Below are positions 24,214 to 36,342 of a DNA stretch of 64,000 nucleotides, piece by piece. Under the pieces are notes generated by a model. It was not told the DNA's origin. It worked only from the letters and a program-made list of their open reading frames with translations, and made no database searches. The DNA is taken from contig CM049317.1 of assembly GCA_026874595.1 (NCBI GenBank), positions 32,476,901-32,540,900 on the forward strand, written 5' to 3'. The DNA comes from Sipunculus nudus. Lineage: Eukaryota; Annelida; Sipuncula; Golfingiida; Sipunculidae. A program made the position numbers and the translations under genes. Each line of letters opens with the position of its first letter. Position 1 is the stretch's first letter.

Positions 24214-27200
24214 ACACGAGTTATTCGTGGAACACAAACAAAATGCCAACAACACATGGAACATCCGTGTGCACAATAAAACAATCATCTGTAAGACCGC
24301 CGCACACAATAAAAGGGAACTAAAAAAAGCAAAATATAATTTTCAAATTATTTTTGCAGAATGATTACAAAAATACCCTGACGATACACATGATACACGA
24401 AGAGTTGTTCGAAAATAAAATGCATGGGTGAAAACAGGCAGAGCGATTCCATCCAGTTGTTTCGTAATGAAAGTACGTAACAAAGGAGCGTAGCAATTAG
24501 CCAAGAGGGAGCCACAGGGGCCCATGGACCCCCCCCCCCCCCCCTACCCCGCGCATCTAGTACTATACGTTCTCCCAGAATTACACTTAGTCTAATCGAG
24601 ATTCAATGTTCAAAAACACAAACATGAAATTCCTGTTACTGTTATCCGCAGATTTATGACTTATTTCGATATGAACATTGACACGCAGTAATTAATGTAC
24701 TGTTTATTGATAATTCTACGTTTAATCACTAGCGAGACAGATTGGTCCGATTTTATGTCACTCCATAAATATATATATGTATATATCAATTGTCTTTGCA
24801 AAATATTTCGGCCCCCGTACAACTGTTATTCTTGTATCTACGTACATGCGTAACAAATGATACCTTGAACTAGAGTGTTTCACTGCCATATCTGTTTACG
24901 CATTTTGTTAATAAAAGAACCAAAAAATATGTTCAATGGTTTCATTTGGTTAATTTTGTGACCAAACCACACAGTATCGAAGCCGTTTTGAATATAAAGG
25001 TTCCGGATATATAAGCAGAACGCAAATAAAGAAATTGACAGTCAAACCTTTACAACCAAGTCCAGCTGAAATGAAATGACATGGATCCTGAAACGTCAGA
25101 TTTAAATCTTATCAAAAGGCCGGTCTAAAAAATGCTACAGAGGTAACAAAGCCGCAACAATATGTCCCCAATAAGGCAAAGAAAATAATGATTTTCTTTT
25201 TTCTTTCTCAGCTGTCGGAAAGCTTCATTGAGGAGAATAAATATCCCAGTAAGCATCTGAGATGGGCGTTATTGTTAACCTTGATTTTAGTGATACAGGT
25301 CGGTGTCCTATTGGATTAGCTATAGGCCCCAGCAGAGCATATCTGTCTTGAGATTTTTTTTTCAAAGAACATAACAATATGAGCAGCCGCGATAACATTA
25401 AGGACAATGAACCTCATAGGCCATAGCTCTGGTCACGAATTTAGAATCAGTACTTAAGTATATACCACAACGTAAAATGACCATAAATGAAGGTCATTAC
25501 AAATTGCCTCTGTCTCTGAGGTATTCAGGCAATTAGTCACAGAGCTTGTTCACAGGAGTATTTATATATCAGTCTCATTATGGACAGAATTGTATGGTAG
25601 TTTAGGGTAGACGAGGCTTACAGATTGAAGTAAGTGGCATTTTATCATCGAGTCTGTATTTCGAAATGTTTGAGTTGTTAGCGTTCCGTCATTAGGGTTT
25701 TTCCCTTAATACGGCAGTTGTGTCTAGAACTAGAATCAACCACTATTCATGCATTTGATGGGATTTTACCCTGTTACGTCCTGGATATGCTTTCTTTCCA
25801 CGTCATATTTCTGTATTGGAAATCTATATACTGTTCCGATTAACCGACGATGTAGTAGGAAATGAGTAGTAGTAATTTAACCAACATCCCTTGTGACTGG
25901 TGAAACTGCAGTTGGCAGACAAAAGATCGATGGAAAACCTATACTGAAATGTTATTTTATAATAGGTTACGGGCGATCTTTAAAGAGGGAGCTCTAGTTT
26001 GAACCATTATAGGTGCTTTATTTGAAACGTTTTTTACCGGAACGAAAGCCTTAGGGACAACAACCTCGATGACAAAAAGAAACGTTTCGTCAGATATATT
26101 CCCTGATCTGGTACACACAAAAATAAAAGATAATTTTGCTATTGATTATCGGATCACGAGATTAACGATTTGCTGTGAACATACGATCAAATAATTCTGT
26201 AACACAGAAGAAAAAGCAGATCAAACGGAATTATAATTGAAAGAATTCGGATGAATCTGTTTCTATGTGTCCGGGTACCTTCCTCCCTGATATAAAGACA
26301 ATACAACATTCTGACATTATCCATACATGTATGTTACCCAGCATCGGCGATGGGGCCTCATTCATCACGGTCCAGATTACACGTGACACTTTCAATATTA
26401 GTATACTAAACCCTCACGTCACGCCATCACACTCTATCTCCCCTCGTGTTCCTAACGTGTCGTTTTTAGAGGACACATCAAACATAATGGGAGTTCCTAA
26501 TGCTGTTACTCCCGTAAGAGACATCAAACGTAAAACCCCGATAGGCCGACGCCTGGACCATTACAAAATAAACCACCCCCACCTCCGGCATAATACTATC
26601 TCTTACAGAAAGCCGGAATTCGCATTAAGCACATGAACTTTCTTACTAGAGAAAAATAAGGCTTTAAAATCGACTTTAAGATCTCGCATCAAAATACAAT
26701 ATTGGATCCTGAGATACTGGACATCAAGGAAGCACGTGTTTTGATTACATAACACAGGATCATGGGTGAAAACGAAAAACATTGTTGAGCGATGTTGATA
26801 TTAAGAAAGGAAGTGCTTTTGAGGGATTATGGACAACAACCTGAACGAGTGCAATCCTACCTAAAATCCTGTTTGTTACCCTGGCCATCACGATTCCTGA
26901 AATAGACTCTTGCTTTAATAGAACCGACTTTACTCACACGACGTCAGCACCTTTATCATTCCTTATGAAAATGACTATGTAGTCTCTCGAAAAAAAATAA
27001 TGACAAAAGTACTGCCAAACACTCCATTCAATTTAGACCCGTTTCAGGATATAATGCCAGCAGAAGAATAACCTATTCGCCGAAAGACGATTGCGGGGGC
27101 TGTCAAAAGCGGATTCAAATTAATCCCATAAACGGACCCTTGAATAAGAGAAACCAATGAATCTTCTCAAGATAGTAAAGTATCTGTTGAGAAAAAAAAA

Positions 27201-28215
27201 CAGTTAACGTATTTTTTTATCTTTCATTTCAGAAATACTTCAATCATTATGGATTTTCTTTCAATCGAGCTAAATTAAAAAAATACAGCTAGTACAGAGG
27301 AATTCTTATGGCTGGAGTAAAATGTGCGATAAAAGAATGAATTAAAGTTTAATTATATATAATAATCAGACTGCCTTGTCTTTATTATGAATGTATAAAA
27401 TGCAACGCAAAGAAAAAAAATAATTCCAAAATGTTAAGATTAGTCCTGCGCTCAAACAGAGTGCCCATTTATCACCATGGGCTGCAGCTTTTAAGAAAAA
27501 GAGGCAAATAATCGATTACTTTTTTTTCCGCGGAAGAAACCATCTACGCTTCAGAATACAAAAATCAAAGTATAATCATTTTTCATTAAATCCCCTTCAA
27601 CCGACTCGCCTAAATACGTTATTTGTGGGATCAATATAAATCCTTTCAGCAAAAGCTGATTAAGTATTACCTTTAAGGGTTTGGTGTACTCTTATTAACA
27701 TTTTCCTAGGCGTATTCATGACAGATAAAAAAAAGTGCATTTGATATATTTATGTCTACCTTCATCTTCAAGCAATTTATCTGAGAAATTGCCATTAACA
27801 GCAACTGTACCATGATACATGATTTGAGCGGTAATAAGAGTTTTATGCCTTGGCGAGGCCGCCGGACGATCAAAAATTCATTTTTAGCGTGGCCTGACAT
27901 TATTCTTAGAATACTAAGGGAACAACTGTCAAAACTGTGATAGAAAGCCTTTCGTAATAATGAATGTAGGGACGTCACGAGTATAAAGGTACGTATTTTG
28001 TTTGAAGTATTGATATATCGTAAAGTTTTTTTTTATATAGAAAATCCTTAATCTTACTATGCTTCTGCCTAACGTGCTAATGTTGTTTATGAAGTATTGG
28101 TTGGAATCGAACACAATATCTGTCGCTATAACAATCATACCTCCACAGCAATAGGTTACGCTTTAACCTTTAAGTTATCTAAAATTAAAACTGAATCAAC
28201 TAAATATATTGACTT
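24214..28215. other. No gene seen
   Basis: AT-rich with a C14 homopolymer at about 24530-24544. A 123-codon plus frame at 26265-26636 has no recognisable domain and no splice or promoter context. If block N belongs with blocks A-D, this stretch is intron of a decayed gene. Confidence 0.45.
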
Positions 28216-28216
28216 A

Positions 28217-28375
28217 CGATGTTTTCAAGCTGTTTCCATTAGAGTCAATACACGTTTGAACCCCGCGTCACAGTGAACTTCAGTGCTCCCCACCCTTCAC
28301 TATGAGGGCCCCAGACGGCTCTGTCTGTAGGCCGCCACCACCACAACGTGTGTGGTCACAGTCACTCCAGGTTCG
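28217..28375 (-). pseudogene. Eroded TSP1 exon, N-terminal-type module (block N)
   Basis: On the minus strand the frame reads TWSDCDHTRCGGGGLQT, the opening of a TSP1 module (W-x-x-C-x-x-x-x-CGGG-x-Q). Two continuations are plausible. In the same frame, two TGA codons (each one change from CGA) precede RGVQTCIDSNGNSLKTS, which ends at a strong donor, GTAAGT at about 28216. With a one-base shift, AVWGPHSEGWGALK resembles the first TSP1 module of THSD7 (RAVWCxHxEGWxxL). Either way the exon is broken. The polypyrimidine stretch upstream ends 'tttttacg' rather than an AG acceptor. It is upstream of blocks A-D on the same strand. Confidence 0.5.
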
Positions 28376-30394
28376 TAAAAATAAAATGAAATACACAACA
28401 GAGAGCTACTAGAGTTTCTCGGGACCAGAGATTATGGAGAAGAATATTGAAAGGCTAGAGGGTAAACGGATATTTTTTATTCATTTAGCTCCATTGCCAC
28501 GTCCTTACACAGACAAATCAAGTTAATGATAATACAATTCTGAGGTCAAAACACACGCCTATATAGTATACAGAGAAACCGAGTAAAATACTTCGGACAT
28601 TTCTCTAAATCATGAATAATACATCTCCACGATATGCTTATCCATTATTAAAAATATTCACTGCCCTTAAACCTTTGAAGAGTTTGCCAAGTGACCAGTC
28701 ACACATGAGCTACAATCGGATGTGACCGCGGCTAGTAGCAGAAAACGTGGGGACTAACTGTGACTGTTTGGCATAAAAACAATTGATAACGCTCTCGCAG
28801 GAACATCAGAGGACCACCAGTGACGATATGTCTTATAACTGTGGTAAGACCACTTTTATCGCTGTTCGTACACGCATATTGTTGGTTGCAACTGGTTAAG
28901 ACCATCCTTAGCCGGCCGCACGATAGTCTTCCATCTCTAGACGACAACTAACGATCAGCTTCGACCATCCACGACCACGTCAGTTGAGGGAGGTTCTTGT
29001 GCTGTGCAGAATCAAAGACCTCCATGGGCCCAACTTTCTTCCTGCGATCGTTCACGACAACTGGCCATCACCAGTTACTTGTGGCATGACCGTCTTACAA
29101 AAGTCCGTTACTTCCCACAATAGCAGGTAGTTACTAGTCGTAACTGATCGTGTCCCCAATATGATAAGGCTTTTAATCAAACCTTCACGGAGGGACTGGT
29201 TAAATGTGTATGTAAATAAAGTGAATTAATTAACTGAAACCGGTTTAGGGACATAATTATGAAGGGATAATGAATATATGTCGTCAAACGGACAGAAGGA
29301 CAGAGGTTTGATGGTAAGACCATATCGATTGTCGTAACATTAACATCACAAAGCGAAAAGGCAATTAGGTATACATTGCAATCATGTAAGAAGAACCAAG
29401 CGTACATAACTGAAATACCTACAATTAACATAGGAAAACCACCAGTTGTAAATAACTGGTATAAATGTTGAACAAAAGGAGCAAAACGAATCTCCGGGAC
29501 GGAATAATTTATCACTTTATCGTGACCAGCTTAGATTTTATTCCCGGAGACACATAGATAGCCCACTTATAGATAGACAGTTATAATGCGTTTTTTACGA
29601 TTTGACGTAGGGCTGGTATCAAAATTGCAGCATCTTGGATTATGTTATTTTTCATGCGTGTAGATTAAGATAAAGCACTAAATACCCGCTCTTTATTTAA
29701 ATATGATCTTACAGATGGTACCCTCCGGATGCACACATAATTACAACCTATTTATTCAATATGAGTCACTATAACTAAAATGAAGGGCATCAGATTTTCT
29801 ATACGACATATGTTGCTCTGAGAGGAGTATCCGTTAATAAAAACTAGAAGGTTTTCAATGCACTAGAAAATATGAACTACGTGTCACTTTAATCTTTAAC
29901 ATTCACGGTTAGGAGAACATGCCAACATGAAGAGTTTCTAATTATTCCAAATGATTTAGCTTTTCCACTTTTTCACTCTTAATTCTGTTGCGATCGGTTC
30001 TACAATAAATTTACATTCGGGAAATGTAAACAAGCTGAAGGGGAATTACTGGGACAGTCCTATTTAATGGTTTTGCTAGAAAGCTTTAATGCAAAGCAAT
30101 ATTGAACTGATAGGGTGAAATATTAGGCATAATGTCGCTCCTAATGATGTTCCTTTTACGAAAAAGTCGGGGAAACTTTGTTCATTAAATGACATTTTGC
30201 TATTCAAACCACCAGACTGTAATACGATCACATAAAACCTAGTCTCTCTTCACGACTGCACTGTCCTTGACATTTAACTAACAGCATCGTCAAATGTGGT
30301 TTTTCATGACACATTGACATGAGATATTATCTTTTTTAACAGGGACACTCTGGCTGATACATAGTAGCCCGAACACAGAAAATGAACGCTACCG
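28376..30394. other. No gene seen
   Basis: Unassigned sequence. 28700-29160 is GC-richer, but no domain was read in any frame. A 112-codon minus frame at 29177-29515 has no recognised motif. Confidence 0.45.
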
Positions 30395-31602
30395 AGGAGC
30401 AGGCGATGTTATGGCCTTATAGCAGAAATTCGGTAGTTTATCCCGGCGTGTAATATGTTTACATCCCTTTATGAGGAGACCTATGTCTAAAGAGCTCGTT
30501 TGCTTATTATACGATATTGAAAAGGGAGGGCTTAATCTAACAAAGGTTGGTTCATGATGCCGCCTTAACAGTTGCAAAATGCTTGAGTAAAGGATTCTTT
30601 TCTCTATAGAAAGCTGTGATTTTTTTTATTGATTGCATAGTGAGTTGCCTATCAGTAGAATTTAAAAATATATATATATTTTTTTTATTAATAAGGAGCT
30701 TATCCGGATAAAGGAGCGGATTCCGACGGATTGCTTTTTCGAGGCGGAAGAATGCGCTCTACTGACGTTTTAATTACTTATTGTGTCCGAAAAAAATATA
30801 GCCCCTCGTAACCTTTGATTTCTTAGTAATATATACCAACATAATACAGTACCAACAGCATAAATTTATGAATATAATAGTAATTCATACAGACAAAGGA
30901 CCTATTTAAAATGTCCCACCAAAACATCATCCAATTATCAAGGTAAATCAATAACAGCAAAGTGCTGAGGCCAGTAGCGACTGCCTACTTGCGTTACTTC
31001 TCGATTACTATAGCGGTACCGAGATACATGCATCATACTGATGCCGCATTGTCAGGTTTGTCCATTGAATATGAAATAAAAAAAAACCTGTAACACGAGA
31101 TGTAAACTGCCTTCCTGCTTAACTACAAGCCACAAACTTGGACCTCAGAATTATAGGAACACGATACACAATTGGTCTCGCCCGGTGAGATAGCCCAAAC
31201 TATTGAAAAGGCAGGCGAGCTGTCAGCATCCGACAGACAAATAAAATCACAGACCTCTGGTTTGTTGACATTTTTCGAATGAGGTATCATGTCCATGAAT
31301 TCGTCAGTTGATTAACTGAATTGGGCCTCTACGTAAGACTTGCCAGTATATTTTTGCCAAACGTAATGTGTGAAGTATGACACAGCATGAAACTTGGGTA
31401 TATTTATATTTTATGAAAAACGTGACCGCAAGCTAAGGCGAACAGCCAGTCCACTGTAAATCAGTGACTTTCACACCTAGAGACGTCACAGTTGAACAGA
31501 TTTCGCGATCCGCTCCTGTGTCCTCTGTAGAAATGAAACCCCACAATTCGTCTCGCATTAAATATACACATTTAAAGGCCTTGCATGTGATCAACTTGAA
31601 AT

Positions 31603-31665
<63 letters not shown>

Positions 31666-32285
31666 ATGTATATATTAACTAAAATCCCTAATAAATTACA
31701 ACTGGATAAGGAATACTGCCTTTGTTAGCATTTGCCTGGCGTCTAATCATTGATGAATGGTTCTCGGTTGCAGGTGACCGTAAGCTTCAGGAGCATCTGA
31801 AAACAGGTATTATTTTACTATGATCCCTTTGGAACTTTAGCTGGAGTGAACCTGTTTTGATCACATGATCGGTACACAGGATGACCGAATATTTAAAAAT
31901 GATGTCAACGTCAAATGCATTACACTGAGAAGAAACGCGTATAAACAACAATAAGCTTTGTTTGTCTAAATAAATTACTCAATTATTCGCTGATAATAAC
32001 GGCTCCCTGGTCATTTTTAGTAACGTGACGACATCAGCTTTATGAAATTGTGGGAATTATCTCACCAGTCTTTTGATTTATGTGTAATGGACTCTTTTTT
32101 TTAAGCTCTGTTATTAATGTGACAAAACGATCGGCCTGAATCGAATGCTCGTTTGCCACTCCACTAATTATTAGATTTTTGATAAATGCCCCAGGTTCTC
32201 GTGAAATTGTAATCATATCAAAATAACGTTTTATTATTGAATAAAGATTACATTTTGTAACGTGTGAAATGGCAACAAACTGACA
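30395..32285 (+). repeat. Diverged direct duplicate, left copy
   Basis: 30395-30580 ('gagcaggcgatgttatggcc', 'attcggtagttta', 'gggagggctt', 'tcatgatgccgc') matches 38530-38735. 31970-32260 ('ttcgctgataataacgg', 'tgatttatgtgtaat', 'ctgttattaatgtg') matches 40250-40510. Both match in the same orientation and order at offsets of about 8.1-8.3 kb. The middle (30.6-31.9 kb) is too diverged to align by eye. It could be an old segmental duplication or two copies of a long repeat. No gene is recognised within it. Confidence 0.45.
31607..31664. repeat. (TA)n(TG)n compound microsatellite
   Basis: TA run 31607-31645 followed directly by TG units to 31664. Confidence 0.95.
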
Positions 32286-32544
32286 GCTAGGCCTAAATGA
32301 TGTCTGTTTGATCAAATGTTTTTGCTCAGCCTAAAAAAAAGGGGGCCTGTTAATAACGTTCATTTGAAATCTTTTTTTTTTCTTTTTTATTACTTTTTTT
32401 TATTTTCAATTCCTTTTAGTGGAATTAACTGCCTCCTTTTTTATGCTTACTTAACTACGTATATGTACATTTGCAGAATTCTATTCCAGTTTCGGACTTC
32501 GTGACAGGGCAGTATCACAAACTTCCTCTCATTTTATATCCTCG
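32286..32544. other. T-rich spacer, no gene seen
   Basis: Homopyrimidine-rich at 32370-32410; no motif. Confidence 0.5.
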
Positions 32545-32752
32545 CGTCAACCAGGCCCGGTGACTACTGAACCTGCGGGCCCTGGATGCGTAATCGTCCC
32601 CACTGCTGGGTCATACCCCCGAAAGAACTACTCGTTGGTGGGTAAAACACGGCCGTTGGGCACGGCCTCGCCACTGAGCCTGCAGAGCCCTCATCCTGGT
32701 TGGGGGCCGACCGTAAACAGTCGCACCGCCCAGGCTGAGATACGAACCACAG
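32545..32752. other. GC-rich unassigned block abutting the long-TIR element
   Basis: About 200 bp distinctly GC-richer than its surroundings, open on the plus strand for 65 codons. It ends exactly where the left inverted arm starts. Contains 'gagatacgaaccaca', weakly like a complemented Pol III box B, but no matching box A in the right order. Possibly a SINE fragment; not classified. Confidence 0.35.
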
Positions 32753-33937
32753 AATAGTAGGTGGGTTAAGTGACTTTTGACTTCATTTCATGATGCAAAG
32801 GTCCCCTTTGGCACAAAAGTACCTTAGGGTCATAGGAATAAATTTATCCAAAGACACAAGTTAGATCTCCCTTAGTATGTGAAATATATGCAAATTATTC
32901 AAAATGGCCGCCGAAAATACTCCAAACCCCATATGCTTGCCGCTGTTACAGCTATAATGACAAATGTTGTGTCAAAATATACATTTTCTTGGTCAAGGAA
33001 TCCAATGAAATAGGTTTCCAGATTGAGAAAACAATAGTTTTCTCCTTAACATGAAAATCTGGGGTAAAATGGGCACATTTCATGAAATATCAATGATTTT
33101 CTTCCATCAGGGTAACCTGAGACACTTGAGACATCTATGTCCTTGGCATTTGAGAGGTATTAAACAGTTGTGAATAGACCATGAAGACTCGTCTAACTGA
33201 ACACAGTCCTCAGTCGACATACATAGAGCATGAAACCACAGGAAATTTAAAGCATTAACTAGAGAATTACTGGTACGTGGCACTTACTTAATCTGAGTTT
33301 AGGCAGTACAGCAAGACCATGGTATTACAAGGACAGATATGCAGTTTTTTTCTTTTTTTTTTAAGAATCAACCAATGAAATACCCACATTCTTGCTCTAT
33401 CACCCGATCAAATACCCACACACGATGCTCTATAACTAGCAAATATACATAAGGCCTTGGTTGTGGTTTTTCCGCATGTACTGTTATTTCATTTATATAC
33501 ATTATCTGGGTAATACGGCATAAACTGACCCTTCTGGACCACACAACATGCATGGGATTTACTTGGCAAAAGCAGAGTACCAGTACACACAGGAATGGGG
33601 AGACATTCCTGTAACAAAACTCAATAATGTTGCCAACTGTAGTTTCTTCCCAGTATCTAACATCTTGATTCAACAGAATATTTTGTTTGAGACACATATT
33701 ATCTATCTCATGATGGTCAACCCTTAATAGTTGATCAAAACCAAAAGCACAAAAGCCATCAGTCATTGACACTCTTAGTTTTTTATGCTTCTCCAGTTAG
33801 TTATTGGGTTTTATAGGGAAATACACGTATCCTGAAAGTTGTGATCGTATTTCTATTTTTACAAGTAACGTCAGGTAACTGAAGGAATTAGATGTGTTAT
33901 GTTTTATTGTGGATGAAATGATTGTTGAAGTAATAAA
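32753..33937 (+). repeat. Left inverted arm of the long-TIR element
   Basis: Pairs with 36343-37533. The outer part (about 32776-33500) is very close to its partner: I counted roughly ten differences in the first 340 bp. The inner part is visibly more diverged. The right arm has 7 extra bases near its outer end. Confidence 0.9.
33368..33772 (-). CDS. Hypothetical protein in left arm (134 aa)
   Basis: An unrecognised frame starting ATG at 33772 and reading toward the outer end of the element. It shares most of its sequence with the partner frame at 36494-36910. The start MS-x-TDGF, the central HHEID and the WE-TT-GN segment are shared; the C-terminal half from LCRITQIMYINE to the stop is nearly identical. 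There is one hydrophobic stretch (PFLCVLVLCF) but no signal peptide or known catalytic motif. Indels relative to the partner are whole codons (four codons at HEID, one near SRR), which argues for past coding constraint. No start-site context, intron or polyadenylation signal was identified. Function unknown. Confidence 0.35.
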   Translation of the reverse strand: MSMTDGFCAFGFDQLLRVDHHEIDNMCLKQNILLNQDVRYWEETTVGNIIEFCYRNVSPFLCVLVLCFCQVNPMHVVWSRRVSLCRITQIMYINEITVHAEKPQPRPYVYLLVIEHRVWVFDRVIEQECGYFIG

Positions 33938-36342
33938 GTAAAAGAATTCATCCTACCTTGACATTATGGGGAAAGTATGCAAATTTCAATAAATTTTAGT
34001 ATCATCATGAAAACTTTTAGTATCTTTGATTGGTTTTGTATTATATTCCTTTATTAGTTCTTGTTTATTATCCTTATATAGAGAGGGGAGCATTTAATAC
34101 CAGTGTATATGTACCCGATGTGTGCGATTCACTGCATACAGAGCATAAAACCACAACAAAGTGATAAACATATTTGTATTACTTGGAGAAATAATTAAGC
34201 TGCATGCTATTCGAATAATATATAATTATGCTTATGATCAAATATAATTTAATTGAACATAAGAACACACTTCAAAAGTCTTGCTCCCGTAAGTTTTCAA
34301 ATTTACTGCCATGTTTTGGAATACAATATCTCTTTAATACCCCTTAAACCATACGTTTTGCATGGCTTACATAGGTGTCACTCTGTCACAGACGGAGTAC
34401 ACAGAGGTATTGGCAGCTGTACAAAGTGGACATGAGAATTTTTTTATTGCCAATCATCACGTAATCTATTTAAGATGTGCATTTGATAAAAATGGAAGCA
34501 CCTATTTCCCAGAATCTAGCATTCTGGATAGTGAAGTCCATTGCACGAATCACATAAGTCAAAGTTCCTTATGCCCAGAAAGTCAGTACTATACTATCAG
34601 AGGTGTCACAGGACAGTTACAAATTGATAAACTTGGCCAAACATTGCTTGTTTACAGATCTAGTCAAACTGCATTTGAGAATGTGTGTATACTTCTGAAG
34701 CCAAATCCTCAAACATCTATCTTTTAGATTGGAGTGATTCCTGGACTTTGGTGTTTATTAATATTTATAATGAACTTATTAGCCGCCTGATATCCGTTGA
34801 AATTCTAACGAGTAAGCACAACATGTATTACAATCTTAGAAATCTCCCTAAAAACCCAAATGTGACCTGGTATGGCCCTACTTGTCAAATTCATCTGCAG
34901 AATATCGGCAGGTGACCCTGAAACACTTAGATGCATTGCACTTCAATTAAAACTAATGAATTGTGTGCATAGGAATTATCACATGATGGTACCACAGCAT
35001 AAATTAAAGAAAAACCTATATCTTGCTTCATAGGTTAAATAAAATGTCCAGTACTGTTTATGTTATAGGCCCTTCGAATTTTAAGTGACATTTGTGGCGT
35101 GTCTTGCTGACGTCAAAGCAGTTTGAGCCCCTTTTTCAGGTTAGTTGTGACCAACTGTAAAAGTATAACATACACATTTTATTAAATTATTATGAGCAAG
35201 AATTAGTTTTTTTCTGAAAAAAAAAACAGATTATTTGTTTGATTGGAAATGTGAGAGAATTTGCTAAAGAGGTCAGAGACAAGTAACATGACGGGCGCTG
35301 CTGCTGTTTATCAACGTGGCCCATGCCTGAAAGGGTTATACATAGTAACATAAAGCTGCTGGTGCGACATGACTGAAAGGGATTTGCTAAATAAGTTCAT
35401 CAGAGATTACCTAACTTTGGAGAATCATTGACAAATGGTCAGCTTTACAACCCTAAAAAAATTAGTTTTCCACTGATGGATCTAAAAGGGTAATTTTCTT
35501 GGTGTACGCCCTGACACTTGTATACTCCCAGGTACTGATAACTTAATTTCCTACGTCTGTTCGGGGTATTGTTAAGGTTAAATGACATATTATTCTCACT
35601 TATGCATTACCGCGAATTGTGCATTTCTTGGTTTAAGATGTATTTTCATTGCATGATGTAAGTAAATTAGTGTCTTAATCTCTTTATATGACAAAGGACA
35701 CTACCAAATTTCTATACCACTTCAATTTCGGTCTTACTGAGAAGAAAATTATTTACTTCCCCATGGACATTGGTCACCAGGAACATATGTGGACCAAGAG
35801 GTGACAGGATCCTCAAGGAGTACATGTGAAATCCTTTTGCCCAATGGTTTTAGCTGATTTTAGGCAAAGGAAAGAAATGTCTTTGGACGCAAATGTTTAA
35901 ATAAAGAGCTAATCACTGAGAACATGAAACATACGAGTCGAGTGGTAATAGACTTTGATCTCTGTGCTGGCTATACCCAGTTTCTATTCCCGGGAGGGCT
36001 ATGAGAATAGATGACAGTGTCCCTTTCCATGTAAAGTGATAAAGTTACAATTTATCAAATTCTAAACTTTATTGAATTACATTTGGACATTACATTCAAC
36101 ACTTTCTGCTTTTTTTTTTATGACTAGTGTAAAAGGTTATATAACACGGAAGTGAGAGGTAAAGCCTGTTAGGCGGACTTGGCATCTCGCCTTCTTGCTG
36201 TGCTTATACTTCGGTTGCAAGTTTATTATTGCATCATTAACATGCTGATGATCGGTGGCATTATTGCAGTTTTTGTGAACAATACTGGATTAATTGATAT
36301 AACCTGCACCACATCCTGAACAATCAACGCTGCCACCATTAC
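33938..36342. other. Core of the long-TIR element
   Basis: About 2.4 kb of single-copy sequence between the arms. Apart from the 34362-34727 frame and an overlapping 76-codon frame after it, no coding or structural signal was read. Confidence 0.5.
34362..34727 (+). CDS. Hypothetical protein in element core (121 aa)
   Basis: The frame starts MAYIGVTLSQTEYTEVL and contains a run with several Cys and His (HHVIYLRCAFDKNGSTYF, then DSEVHCTNHISQSSLC), ending QTSIF. Its composition is less AT-biased than chance frames nearby, so it could be an exon or an old gene. I do not recognise the family. A second frame (34685-34915) overlaps its end by about 40 bp in another phase, so a frameshift or an intron may separate two parts of one product. 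Alternatively both are chance. Confidence 0.3.
   Translation: MAYIGVTLSQTEYTEVLAAVQSGHENFFIANHHVIYLRCAFDKNGSTYFPESSILDSEVHCTNHISQSSLCPESQYYTIRGVTGQLQIDKLGQTLLVYRSSQTAFENVCILLKPNPQTSIF

Noticed and set aside
26265-26636. 123-codon plus-strand frame
   Set aside because: No recognised domain and no splice sites or signals; kept only as a note in the region description.
28700-29160. Further THSD7-like 5' exon upstream of block N
   Set aside because: Translated in the minus frames it gives no W-x-x-C or CGxG pattern.
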